64,000 bases of DNA, taken from positions 78,807 through 142,806 of the IMG/VR virus record IMGVR_UViG_3300031524_001640; one strand, 5' to 3'. Shown here one piece after another: positions 7,914 to 17,228 of the stretch (within the stretch, counting starts at the first letter, position 1; every line of letters starts with the position of its first letter). The notes below the pieces were generated by a model that saw nothing but the letters and a program-made list of their open reading frames with translations, was not told the origin of the DNA and did no database searches. Made by a program: the position numbers and the translations under genes. Source of the DNA: a virus.

Positions 7914-9587
7914 TTAATACTCTTGGAGAGTCGCCCCATAGAACACTGGGCTGGAAGCTATGTCTTCCGTGTCAAATTTGACCTGTAGAGCAGCAGTTAT
8001 CGTTGCTGGGCCACAAGTATAAGTTATTGTATAAGAGGAACCGAAGTTCGCGAATGGATTACTAGAAATTATATAAGGTTGCCACCCGCTGGAACCCTCG
8101 ACTAAGCCAATATAAGTTCCTAATAGGTTCTGCTGCGCCCCATAAGAAGGAACTAATCCTGGAGCTAAATCTATAGTTTCTCCAGTAGCATCAGATACTA
8201 CGTGAACAGTATTTAAATAAGTATTTAATGGTAGTTCTGTACACAGTATGCCAGCGTATTCACAAGTGAATATAGCTGGGCGCCCTTCCCCGAAAGAGGA
8301 AACCGTAGCCCCAATAGTGGTAGGCCAGCTTGGTTCCTCGCTACCTGTTGTACCCGCTGATGTGACTTGGTAAACGAATCCATTATCAACAGAGGGTCTA
8401 ACAATCATTCCTAATGGATATAAAGTACGCGACATAAAGGTCCCATTCGGGTATGATGTTAATTCTGCTGTACCAGAAACTATCATAAGACCGGGTGTAG
8501 TTGGCCATCTAGGCTCTCCAGTAGCTTGTAATACACCACCATAAGGAGCTTGATAAGCGAATCCGTTAGGTATAGTTGGGACGACAAACTGTCCGGGTGT
8601 TAATGATAACCCATTTAAAAATGTAGAGTACTCTAATGATACATCTGAAACATTCTGTATAGAAATAACGCTTGTCCCCGGTAATGGAATAGGGGTATTC
8701 GGAGTAACTTCTACAAATGGTGCTTGTGCCGACCCCTCTGGCGTTAATGACAAATAATAAGAAATTCTAGGGGTAGTATCTGTTATAAGCATTGCTTGAG
8801 ATGATTCTGGAATAAAAGTCAATGAATTCATCATCAAGAAGGACTGTAAAGAATATTCTATACCAGTAGCATTGAAGTTAGTCAGTCCAAACGTAAAACT
8901 ATACCCATTTGGGGTATCTGCCATTACTGGTGTTATCTGGAGGGTGAAATACTTTACGTCCATTGAGGGAAACCAAGCACTAACAGTATAACCACTTAAA
9001 TCTATTGATGTAGCCTGTGTATAATTTACTCCATCTGAGGAAGCACTAGCAGTCATAACCGGTGTAGAAGATATTGCTGATATATCTACAACAATTACAT
9101 TAAGATTAACTGGATTATCTAATGTTATGCTAAAAGATCCAGTTGGTATAGCCCCACTTGTAGTTACAGTCCATAAAGTATTAGTGTCATCTAAGGTTTG
9201 TACCGTTCCTATATTAGATGAAAATACTGTTGAGGCTACGGATGCAGTTACGAAGTTTGGTCTCTGCTTAAGTGTGGAGCTTTGTGAATCTATACGAACT
9301 GTGGCACTAGATTGTGTTTGATCCACAGAAAACATGTCACCAACACTGAAGTTAGCATAAATACCATAGGTATCCAACCTATTTGCCCGCTGTCTATGAG
9401 CATCTATAGCCGACATCCTACGATTTAAATCTATCAAAGTGGTTGTATTAGTATTACCTAACTCACTAAGTGTTAACGTACCTTGGTTTACCAGCGATTG
9501 CAGAGCTTCTAGATAAGTAGAAGCACTTGCTTGTTCTCCTAATACAAACGTTGGTAAACTTATCGGGGTTATAGATGGGGTTGACAT
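7914..9587 (-). CDS. Fibre/adhesin with tandem sugar-binding-like repeats
   Basis: A 557-residue protein. Residues 331-369 and 391-429 are two related modules with the pattern NGFxYQ then EPxWPTTxG, which resemble small carbohydrate-binding modules found in phage tail proteins. Residues about 20-70 may be helical (attachment end), and about 130-240 look like a beta-sandwich with an FSITLDNP and an SSDGVNYTQ strand of the discoidin type. It stands in a row of fibre genes; the ribosome site is AAAGG seven bases before the ATG. A baseplate-attached adhesin is likely; the ligand is unknown. Confidence 0.55.
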   Translation of the reverse strand: MSTPSITPISLPTFVLGEQASASTYLEALQSLVNQGTLTLSELGNTNTTTLIDLNRRMSAIDAHRQRANRLDTYGIYANFSVGDMFSVDQTQSSATVRIDSQSSTLKQRPNFVTASVASTVFSSNIGTVQTLDDTNTLWTVTTSGAIPTGSFSITLDNPVNLNVIVVDISAISSTPVMTASASSDGVNYTQATSIDLSGYTVSAWFPSMDVKYFTLQITPVMADTPNGYSFTFGLTNFNATGIEYSLQSFLMMNSLTFIPESSQAMLITDTTPRISYYLSLTPEGSAQAPFVEVTPNTPIPLPGTSVISIQNVSDVSLEYSTFLNGLSLTPGQFVVPTIPNGFAYQAPYGGVLQATGEPRWPTTPGLMIVSGTAELTSYPNGTFMSRTLYPLGMIVRPSVDNGFVYQVTSAGTTGSEEPSWPTTIGATVSSFGEGRPAIFTCEYAGILCTELPLNTYLNTVHVVSDATGETIDLAPGLVPSYGAQQNLLGTYIGLVEGSSGWQPYIISSNPFANFGSSYTITYTCGPATITAALQVKFDTEDIASSPVFYGATLQEY

Positions 9588-9589
9588 AT

Positions 9590-11074
9590 TTAAACCTTTT
9601 CAAACCTTGCTTCGTATAGCAAAGGTGTATAATAGCTCTGAAGATCAGAGATAGAAGCGGCTCCAAGAGCACTTGTAACATAGCTAACTACTATATTAGT
9701 CTGTGGTCCAGAAAAAGATAGAATTTGATTTGCAAAATTATACTGTACGGTAGTTAGATACACATTTCCCATTTTGACTTGTAATGTGCTCGGTAGTGGT
9801 ATCTCTCTGAGTGGCACTGGTCCGACAATAGAACTAAACGTCAATACTCTCTGACTAGTTCCGTTACCTAACGGGATATACGTAGTGTTACTTAAGGTAT
9901 AATTAGCGGAACTTGCTGGATCTAGAACATTGCTATTAACAGTCTGAGCAGACATATTAAATGCTTGTGTATTCCTATTTAGTATAGCTCTATACCATAG
10001 GTATCCTGTTGGAATCGTTATAATATCCCCCGGAATAACTGGGATATAAGTAGAACTATTGTAACTTATTTGATGACTCACAGAAACCATCGGGGACCAC
10101 GTCAGTTGATTCGTAGTAAATTCTACAGTTCCTACAGGTCCAAGCATGCGATTACCCACAAATGTTGCAGAAGGACCATATTGTAATTGGTATATCGATA
10201 GGTTTCTTAACCCAATAACCCCCATCCCAGAGGTATCCTCTATTACCATACGCAATGTAGAGGCGTGTCTTGGTGGGAAATCTAATATTAGCTCTCCTAA
10301 ATACTTTCCCGTTATTCCGTCTAATAGAATAGAGTCTTGATTGATATCTAGTAGAACGTCCTCATATAAAGTACCGTCTGGAGATGTAGCTAACGTGGTT
10401 ATGTTCATTCCATTGTATTCATCCAGCGTCAATATAAGTCTATTTATTACCTGTGAGCTTGGAAAGTTTAATAACAATTCCAATTCTGTGCCATTCCAAA
10501 CCATAGATGTTTGTACTTTACCATCTGTCAAATTAGTTAATGATGAGGACGAATCTAATACTCCAACAGAATTTGAACCTATTGTTATAGTTGGAGATAT
10601 TGTAGTGGTATTCAGAACTGGTAAGGTAGCAACTCCAGCAGAGAAATCTACATTGGCTGTTGTAGCCGTTGTGTTTGTATTATCAGCATTAACAAAGTCT
10701 TCTACATACTTGACTGTTGTACTCTGATATATCTTTTCTCTAATGAACTGCCGTAATTGATTCTGGCTCGCCGCAGCTAAATTACATACCCTAGCTGCTG
10801 CACTCTCTACCACTAGTATTTCACTTAATATATCTTGTGCGTCTTGATTCAATTGAATGAGATTAGTAGAAGTATCCCCCACTATAGCTGGACCGGCTGT
10901 CATAGCTTTTATAGGTTGCATATTATTGCCCAGGGCTATGACATTATTTACCAAGCTGTAAACTGCTGCTTGATAGTCCTCCTTAGTCGAATAATCTAAC
11001 GCCCTAAGAATTGGGGCTATCCTATTCAATCTATTCATTAATAGTGTTTGAGTTGAATCGCTGCTATTAAACAT
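9590..11074 (-). CDS. Virion adhesin with discoidin-like domain
   Basis: A 494-residue protein. Residues 1-125 are helical and may anchor it to the baseplate. Residues about 165-290 follow the pattern of an F5/8 type C (discoidin, galactose-binding) domain: LTDGKVQTSMVW, then ELELLLNFP and VINRLILTLDEYNG with a following ATSPDGTLYEDV strand. The C-terminal part is beta-rich. The start overlaps the upstream gene by eight bases, which suggests coupled translation. It is related in plan to the 677-residue protein upstream. Function inferred: surface sugar binding or baseplate structure. Confidence 0.5.
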   Translation of the reverse strand: MFNSSDSTQTLLMNRLNRIAPILRALDYSTKEDYQAAVYSLVNNVIALGNNMQPIKAMTAGPAIVGDTSTNLIQLNQDAQDILSEILVVESAAARVCNLAAASQNQLRQFIREKIYQSTTVKYVEDFVNADNTNTTATTANVDFSAGVATLPVLNTTTISPTITIGSNSVGVLDSSSSLTNLTDGKVQTSMVWNGTELELLLNFPSSQVINRLILTLDEYNGMNITTLATSPDGTLYEDVLLDINQDSILLDGITGKYLGELILDFPPRHASTLRMVIEDTSGMGVIGLRNLSIYQLQYGPSATFVGNRMLGPVGTVEFTTNQLTWSPMVSVSHQISYNSSTYIPVIPGDIITIPTGYLWYRAILNRNTQAFNMSAQTVNSNVLDPASSANYTLSNTTYIPLGNGTSQRVLTFSSIVGPVPLREIPLPSTLQVKMGNVYLTTVQYNFANQILSFSGPQTNIVVSYVTSALGAASISDLQSYYTPLLYEARFEKV

Positions 11075-13100
11075 TTGAGGTCACCTGAATCAAGAATTTC
11101 TGTATTAAAGCATCCGTAGATCTGTGGATAAAAGATATCCATACATCTACATTATTAATATCAGCGTGTGGCACAGTTGATGCTAGTGGAAAACAGAAAC
11201 AACTAGGAGTAGCTATAAGTATCCCTGATAAGTTTTCATCTACTATAACACCATTACCATTATAAGCCTTATAATATAAGTAACAACTATAGGTTCCTGA
11301 ACCTAAACAATCAAACCTCATTATTTCAGGTGCACCATTAAAACTATAAGGACCAGAAGAGAATACAGTGGGAACTGTACTGCTTCTATCCTCTCCATAT
11401 ATGTTTTCAAATCCAAATTCATATAATACCCCGTCATATTGTACAGGAGACGGTGGCAGACTCCTCTGCACAGCATAAGGTAAAAGTGGTTGTACCTGCG
11501 CCATAATAGAACGTCTTAATTGATCATTTGGGTTGACGGAGTAAATCTCGAAAGTGTAATTCTGCTGATAGAAGGTTAATATAGCTTGTTTTACTATTTG
11601 CCTTGGAAAGTTTATAGTCAATTCTCTATCTAATATAGTGTTTCCTTGGAATATAGTCGTTGTGTTCTCAAAATCTACTATAGATACGTTTGTTAATATT
11701 GTTGGGTACTCAGTATACGTTGATAGGTGTACACCAGTCATGTAAGTAGGTTGCTCAAATTGTACTGTTAAAGTAGCTGTAGCACCTACATTTGTATCCG
11801 CTTGATTATTTACTAGTAGATATAGCTCGTAGGGTAGTGGCTTTACTAGGGACATATAAACCCCAGTAGCATTCCCCTCTTCATCTGTTATTGGGAAAGA
11901 ATAGTTGGGTCCCCAAGGAATTGGAGGAAATAGAGTTTCTGTATCAGGATATGGCCTATCAATATCCAGCATGATTGGTTCACTCCAATCTACTTGATTT
12001 ACTGAGCATTGATACGATGGGTACATCTCTGTGAACATTACCGTGAAAGAACTAGGTAAGTCTATAGAGGTTAAAGTTCCTGCCAATACACTTGCCCCTC
12101 CCTGTTCTGAGTCACCACCTAATGGACCAATCCATCCTTGTAATGTATAATCTGTGCCTTCTGAATAGAAAGTGGTATCACTGAAAACATTAACGTTATT
12201 TAATGAGAACGGATAAGAATTAGCTGATAATGTAACGCTACTACTAGATGCAACATTGCTAAAAGATCTTTGTACCTGTCTAGGTGTAAATAATATTCTT
12301 ACATAAGTAGGGATCATCCCACCTATAGTAGATCCAGAGAGCTGTATATAATTACTAATGTTTATTGAACCACCGGGCAAATTGATGGGGAATTGGATAG
12401 TAGCATTTATTTTATTATACGTAACCAATGGATATGGTTCTAACAATGATAGCTCTGTCCAATCGTCCCCATCTAATTGTTCTACCTGCGCATTTCCAGC
12501 GTTGTACCCCCAAGTCATATCGTTTATACTTATTTTAGTGACTGGGGAGCTCGGTATTAATCCACCACCTATTAACCCAGTAGATGTTGATAAATATGTA
12601 TTTATCTCTGGAGAGGGGGTATATATAATTCCTGTATTTGGATCTTTTAATGGTATATCATTAGATATCTTCCCTAATCCCATAGTGAAATCCCATTGGG
12701 CGGTTTGAGCACCGCCAAGCTGTGGCATAGATTTACACCAAGCATCAATAGAACCAGCACTAATTAATTGGTCTAGTAGGGAGGTATCCTTCTTGATAAC
12801 GCTGATAAGTGCATTCGCGGTTGTTGTAAATGAAGAAACTTCTTGTGCTAGGGATGCGTATCTAATAGCTAATAGCTGTAATGGCCGATTTAGGTAATCA
12901 TCAGTTACCCGCTGTCCGGCAGAATCTGTAGGTAATGCTGCAAACGACTGTGCTTCAGCTATTAATTGTTGTATAGTAGCTGTGTCAAATGTTGCATTAC
13001 CAGAATAATCGCCTGCTTGAACCGCTTGTGATAGCAAGTTCAATAGACCTTGGTAATACCAAGTAGCTAATTGTGATTCGTATGCCCCTAATAATTGCAT
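11067..13100 (-). CDS. Large baseplate/fibre protein with discoidin-like domain
   Basis: A 677-residue protein with a helical first 130 residues (YESQLATWYYQGLLNLLSQA) and a beta-rich remainder. Residues about 420-520 repeat the discoidin-like plan (TYMTGVHLSTYTEYPTILTN, then ELTINFPRQIVKQAILTF), as in the neighbouring 494-residue protein. The C-terminal 60 residues contain three Cys (YSCYLYY, SCFCFP). It overlaps the next gene by eight bases. I read it as a structural protein of the baseplate periphery. No enzyme motif is visible. Confidence 0.45.
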   Translation of the reverse strand: MQLLGAYESQLATWYYQGLLNLLSQAVQAGDYSGNATFDTATIQQLIAEAQSFAALPTDSAGQRVTDDYLNRPLQLLAIRYASLAQEVSSFTTTANALISVIKKDTSLLDQLISAGSIDAWCKSMPQLGGAQTAQWDFTMGLGKISNDIPLKDPNTGIIYTPSPEINTYLSTSTGLIGGGLIPSSPVTKISINDMTWGYNAGNAQVEQLDGDDWTELSLLEPYPLVTYNKINATIQFPINLPGGSINISNYIQLSGSTIGGMIPTYVRILFTPRQVQRSFSNVASSSSVTLSANSYPFSLNNVNVFSDTTFYSEGTDYTLQGWIGPLGGDSEQGGASVLAGTLTSIDLPSSFTVMFTEMYPSYQCSVNQVDWSEPIMLDIDRPYPDTETLFPPIPWGPNYSFPITDEEGNATGVYMSLVKPLPYELYLLVNNQADTNVGATATLTVQFEQPTYMTGVHLSTYTEYPTILTNVSIVDFENTTTIFQGNTILDRELTINFPRQIVKQAILTFYQQNYTFEIYSVNPNDQLRRSIMAQVQPLLPYAVQRSLPPSPVQYDGVLYEFGFENIYGEDRSSTVPTVFSSGPYSFNGAPEIMRFDCLGSGTYSCYLYYKAYNGNGVIVDENLSGILIATPSCFCFPLASTVPHADINNVDVWISFIHRSTDALIQKFLIQVTSNV

Positions 13101-13101
13101 T

Positions 13102-13254
13102 CTAAAGTTCCAGTGCCTCTAAAGCCCGATCTAGTTGGTTTTTATATACTGAGTGTTGAGGTCTATTCTTAGGATAGTCTCTTTCTGCTTGCCTTAGCAG
13201 TTTTGCTGCCTCAGCTATATCTTTATATTTCTTCAGAATCTCTTTTGATTCCAT
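13102..13254 (-). CDS. Small helical protein (50 residues)
   Basis: An open frame of 50 residues beginning MESKEILKKYKDIAEAAKLL and ending LDRALEALEL. It is almost all helix, with a likely short coiled coil. A clear AGGAG lies about six bases before the ATG and overlaps the stop of the upstream gene; the gene ends one base before the start of the 677-residue gene. The tight packing and ribosome site make it a real gene. The role is unknown; a small assembly helper for the adjacent baseplate protein is possible. Confidence 0.7.
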   Translation of the reverse strand: MESKEILKKYKDIAEAAKLLRQAERDYPKNRPQHSVYKNQLDRALEALEL

Positions 13255-13262
13255 TCTTACTC

Positions 13263-13814
13263 CTATATAACATCAAAATCAACATTTAAGTTGACACTAA
13301 TCATTTGTAACTGATCTGCTAACTCAGGAATGGTAACTTGGACAATCATAGAAGCCATATCATAAGGTCCTAGAACCCCATCAGCACCACCTGTGCCAAC
13401 AGCTATCTCTGGTAATATTATCCAAGTTGACGGATCCCCGATATAACCATGTGTTTGATCAAATAATGTGAAAGTCTTACCACCATCAAAACTAATTTGA
13501 ACTCCACCCGGAGATGTAATATTTTCTGTCCATGGAATAACCTCCGAGTTATTACTTGGTCCTTGTATAAATGCTAATTGATCTGTGTCACCTCCTAAAT
13601 AAAATCTTACGTTAGTAAAAGTCTCTAATGTATGTAAATCAACGGAAGATGAAGTCATTGTTATGGCTGTTCCTTGTGTCGTTGTTCCAGGAAAGCTTAC
13701 TGGTAGAGAAAGACCTGTCAATACTTTTGTACCTGATGAATTAAACCCCACTACTTGAGTCCCATTTATCCACCAATTTATATATACTTGTGGTACATGT
13801 GTTATTATTAGCAT
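13263..13814 (-). CDS. Beta-rich virion protein of unknown function
   Basis: A 183-residue protein, almost all beta strand by sequence pattern (YINWWINGTQVVGF, VQISFDGGKTFTLFD). I recognise no family. It lies within the baseplate/fibre run, 8 bases from the 558-residue gene, and is followed by the 50-residue helical protein whose ribosome site overlaps its stop. The start has AGGCGATAAT before the ATG. A small baseplate or fibre-connector protein is the best guess by position. Confidence 0.4.
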   Translation of the reverse strand: MLIITHVPQVYINWWINGTQVVGFNSSGTKVLTGLSLPVSFPGTTTQGTAITMTSSSVDLHTLETFTNVRFYLGGDTDQLAFIQGPSNNSEVIPWTENITSPGGVQISFDGGKTFTLFDQTHGYIGDPSTWIILPEIAVGTGGADGVLGPYDMASMIVQVTIPELADQLQMISVNLNVDFDVI

Positions 13815-13822
13815 ATTATCGC

Positions 13823-15499
13823 CTATGGGAATATAGTTTCATTACCCTTTTGGTCATAGTACCTTATACTTGCCATAGTTCCCATTGGTAATATAGAGGA
13901 TACCACACTTGATACATCTGCTGCTGAAATAGTATCTGTTCCATTACTTTGTACGCCTGTTCCATCTGGTGATAGCGGTAGGTAAAGAACTACAACACCA
14001 CCTATTGGCCATGGCTTCCCGTCCCAATAACCCAAGTCCCAGAAGTTCACAGCTTGTGGTACATCTTGGTGTATAATGGCTAACCCACCACCTCTTACTC
14101 TTACATCCTCTACTGTGAACTGATCTATACCAACTGCAGTTCCAGAAACAACTACTCCAAATAAAGTCCCAGTGACTGACGGGTTAGTGTCGTTAGTCAA
14201 CAACGGGATGCTGCCTTCTTGAGCATCGAATGGGTATACCGCATAAAAGATATTCTTAGTCGGTATCGCCGGGTCATTCTTATAATAAATATTTATTACA
14301 TTATTCTTTACCAATGGATTTGTGTATGGGTTTACATCCAAATCTATCATTAGGTAGTTTGGTTCCATATACGTATAGAAACCAAATACGATATCAGTTG
14401 GGTCTAACGTTACAGACAAGTCTACTCTAGCCTTATAAAAGTCTGTTGTTGAGGCAGAAAGCATACCACGAGTCCAGTTGTACATTGATCCTTTAGTTTG
14501 TATCTCTGTTGTTCCTGTAGTTTGCGCGCTGGCCATTCCTTCTAAAGCATATTTGAATGAGTTATCAGCATTAAACACTAATATATCAGGTAAATAATCT
14601 GGGTTCATCCCCGGGCGCTCGAACTCAACTAATGTAGTATCTAATACTTTACCGCTTACCCAAGTTCCCAACATATATGGTTTATATGGTTGGAAAGGCA
14701 TCTTTGCCCACTCAGCAGGGAAAGCTGACACCGAATACCCTATTCTCAAATACCAAGGTGTATTTGGTGAGGAGTTATAGGGAGGAAATACTTGATATCC
14801 TGACGGTTGTAAGAATCTAATAGCTGCTGTAGACGGTAAGTACATTGTTATGGTTTGAGCATTATTATAATCATACTGAGTAGCTGATGTAGCGCTACCC
14901 GGTGTCAATACTGGGGTATACTTTAGTAACGTAGTCGATACGTAGTTACCTGCTGGATTAACGTATCTAATCCTATATGGTTTTCCATCACAGCTGTGGT
15001 ATAAGCAGGAATCAACTATCTCGAATGGTTGATTAGTGACTATATTACCAGAGATATCTAATAGTGTAGCATTAGTTACGCCTGAAGGCAACTGGTGAAA
15101 GTAATAAAGTGGAGTCCCAGCGATATTTGTGCTAATAGCAAATTGAGTAGTCAGTTCAAAGTATTGATTCTTAACGACATAATCAGTATAATCAGAGATA
15201 ATTACAGATACCCCATAGTCTATTGCCCCTGCTGTAATCGGGAAATGAGGAACGGGATCCGTAATATCTTGTACAGACGGCACCCACACCCCTAATTGGC
15301 CCGGCCCTAACGTAGGAGCTGTAGAAGATAAAGGAATATTATCTATATTAGTAATCTGTGCTGGTGTGTTTATAGGCGTAGACACGTAGGCTATCGCTAC
15401 CGACTTTGTAGGTGGTAGTATCTGACTATAGTAGAAATTTACTATTCCTTCATTCATTACAGCTCGTGGAGGAACAGGGGGTCTTGATATATTTGTCAT
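13823..15499 (-). CDS. Beta-rich baseplate or fibre protein
   Basis: A 558-residue protein beginning with a short proline-rich segment (RPPVPPRAV) and then beta-rich throughout with many aromatic and Pro-Gly turns. There is no recognised domain and no membrane segment. It sits between the gp53-like fibre gene and a small beta protein. The start follows AGAAGAGTC and lies 7 bases after the upstream stop. Structural role inferred from context. Confidence 0.4.
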   Translation of the reverse strand: MTNISRPPVPPRAVMNEGIVNFYYSQILPPTKSVAIAYVSTPINTPAQITNIDNIPLSSTAPTLGPGQLGVWVPSVQDITDPVPHFPITAGAIDYGVSVIISDYTDYVVKNQYFELTTQFAISTNIAGTPLYYFHQLPSGVTNATLLDISGNIVTNQPFEIVDSCLYHSCDGKPYRIRYVNPAGNYVSTTLLKYTPVLTPGSATSATQYDYNNAQTITMYLPSTAAIRFLQPSGYQVFPPYNSSPNTPWYLRIGYSVSAFPAEWAKMPFQPYKPYMLGTWVSGKVLDTTLVEFERPGMNPDYLPDILVFNADNSFKYALEGMASAQTTGTTEIQTKGSMYNWTRGMLSASTTDFYKARVDLSVTLDPTDIVFGFYTYMEPNYLMIDLDVNPYTNPLVKNNVINIYYKNDPAIPTKNIFYAVYPFDAQEGSIPLLTNDTNPSVTGTLFGVVVSGTAVGIDQFTVEDVRVRGGGLAIIHQDVPQAVNFWDLGYWDGKPWPIGGVVVLYLPLSPDGTGVQSNGTDTISAADVSSVVSSILPMGTMASIRYYDQKGNETIFP

Positions 15500-15506
15500 G
15501 ACTCTT

Positions 15507-17225
15507 CTAGTAACCTATAGCAAGCCAGAAGAAAGTAAGAGGCCATGCACCAAAACCAGATTCTCCACCATTGCAACTGAATGCGTAGTTAAACCCAGAA
15601 AGAGCAGCTGCAGGACTGGCATCGGGGGCAAGCGCCCCTGTTGCCTCATTTGTATGATCACCGAATCCGACTCCTGTTGGATAAGGATTCACAAGCTGAA
15701 TTCCTGTATAAACTCTTGCCATGGGAAAAGGAATATTCGGTGCAGAGAAACTCACAGAACCGTTGATGTTGAACTCCACAGGGGGTGTAATCGTCACAGT
15801 GCCCCACTGAACAAGCAAATTTACTCCAGGAGTAGATGTTGGAATATTTATATAACCATTAGCAGACTGTAACCAAGGGAACATTGGTTCTACAAGACTT
15901 GGGATCTGTTCTATATTTGGAGCGTCTATATCGTGAGCTACCAGCCCGTGTGGATTACAGTGACTAATCTGATTTACATGAGTGGCTAATACTGAAGCTA
16001 CGCTAGACATATGACCAAGGGATTGACTCGGTAATGTAACCACAGTAAGAGCCTCAGTTCCATTTGCCGCTGTTGCTACGTTTACATTAGCCAAAGAAGA
16101 CCACACATCACCATCATGATTCAAGCTAACAAGGTTTTCAGTGGTGTTTTGAACACCAAATGCTGGGTCATCTGGAGCTCCAGCCCCAGCAGTTCCTCTT
16201 GCTAATTGGAACCCTCCAGTGCTAGCAGTGACTAATGGTTGATGAGATTGGTATATACCAGCGTCAGTACCTAGACCTAACTGGGTTCCTACGTGTTGGA
16301 GTGGTGCCGCCCCAACCATACTAGGGGTTGGGATAGGATGGACGTTTGTTGGACCAAGGGTAGCCCCTTGGTGAGCGCCGTAAGCCGCTTGTAGGATCAA
16401 GAACTGATTCTTAAGCCAGTTCCATCCATCTTCAAGGCATTGTGTGGCCACTTGAAGTAGAATTTTGGTGGCACTGACCCCTTGGGTATCTGTGTATACC
16501 GTTGTTCCATCCGTATTAGAATCACTAGAAGCTGTAGGAGCGTAAACAGTAGAATTAGTAACTGATAGAGGTAATGGTACGCGAGCGTCCGAATTGCGTG
16601 GGTCGCTATTTGCTACAGCAACTCCATTAGTTTCATAAGTAGATAAAGATACCAGCCCAGAAGTGGTATTAGAAGCTAGAGCTTGTGGTATGACATTATC
16701 AACTGGCACACTTACTAAGGTACTACCATTAGCCGCAAAGGTAGCCACTATAATTGGAGAAGTATTCTTTGCTATCTGAGTGCCAACTATAGAAGCCGAA
16801 GAGGTATCAATAGCAGAGAATGATAACTGTAGTTCCCCAGCTGGGGATACTAAGGAAGTGTCAAGAGTATTCGGTACAGAGACTATTACCCAATTTAGAT
16901 AAATATTCGTCTGTGATAAAGATAGATTCAATGAAATAGGTGGAAATTCTGGACCTATATCTGTCGTGACAGTTTTGATATTCTCAAACCTATCGCGTAC
17001 AAATACACGCATTGGGTTAACACCATCAGCAGAAGTATAAGTTACGGTATACCCGCTTATACTACAGACAGCATTTAATAAAGCTCCTTGCTTATATATA
17101 GCACTTAATGCATTAGAATTTGCGTTGTTCCCTATAACTTGTAATTCATTCAATTCACTAGCATCTAGAATATATTCTGGTTGGAACGTTATCGACCTGT
17201 ATCTAGTTGGGTCATAAGTAGACAT
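15507..17225 (-). CDS. Tail fibre with DUF4815-like N-terminus and gp53-like C-terminus
   Basis: A 572-residue protein. The start (YDPTRYRSITFQPEYILDAS, then ELNELQ) matches the N-terminal pattern of DUF4815-type phage proteins, which attach to baseplates. Residues about 225-255 hold a helical segment ending GWNWLKNQF. The last 100 residues (NLLVQWGTVTITPPVEF ... FFWLAIGY) match the C-terminal domain of gp53-like tail fibres, which ends in WxAIGY in many phages. So this is a tail fibre with attachment end, shaft and receptor-binding tip in one chain. Confidence 0.75.
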   Translation of the reverse strand: MSTYDPTRYRSITFQPEYILDASELNELQVIGNNANSNALSAIYKQGALLNAVCSISGYTVTYTSADGVNPMRVFVRDRFENIKTVTTDIGPEFPPISLNLSLSQTNIYLNWVIVSVPNTLDTSLVSPAGELQLSFSAIDTSSASIVGTQIAKNTSPIIVATFAANGSTLVSVPVDNVIPQALASNTTSGLVSLSTYETNGVAVANSDPRNSDARVPLPLSVTNSTVYAPTASSDSNTDGTTVYTDTQGVSATKILLQVATQCLEDGWNWLKNQFLILQAAYGAHQGATLGPTNVHPIPTPSMVGAAPLQHVGTQLGLGTDAGIYQSHQPLVTASTGGFQLARGTAGAGAPDDPAFGVQNTTENLVSLNHDGDVWSSLANVNVATAANGTEALTVVTLPSQSLGHMSSVASVLATHVNQISHCNPHGLVAHDIDAPNIEQIPSLVEPMFPWLQSANGYINIPTSTPGVNLLVQWGTVTITPPVEFNINGSVSFSAPNIPFPMARVYTGIQLVNPYPTGVGFGDHTNEATGALAPDASPAAALSGFNYAFSCNGGESGFGAWPLTFFWLAIGY

Positions 17226-17228
17226 TAA

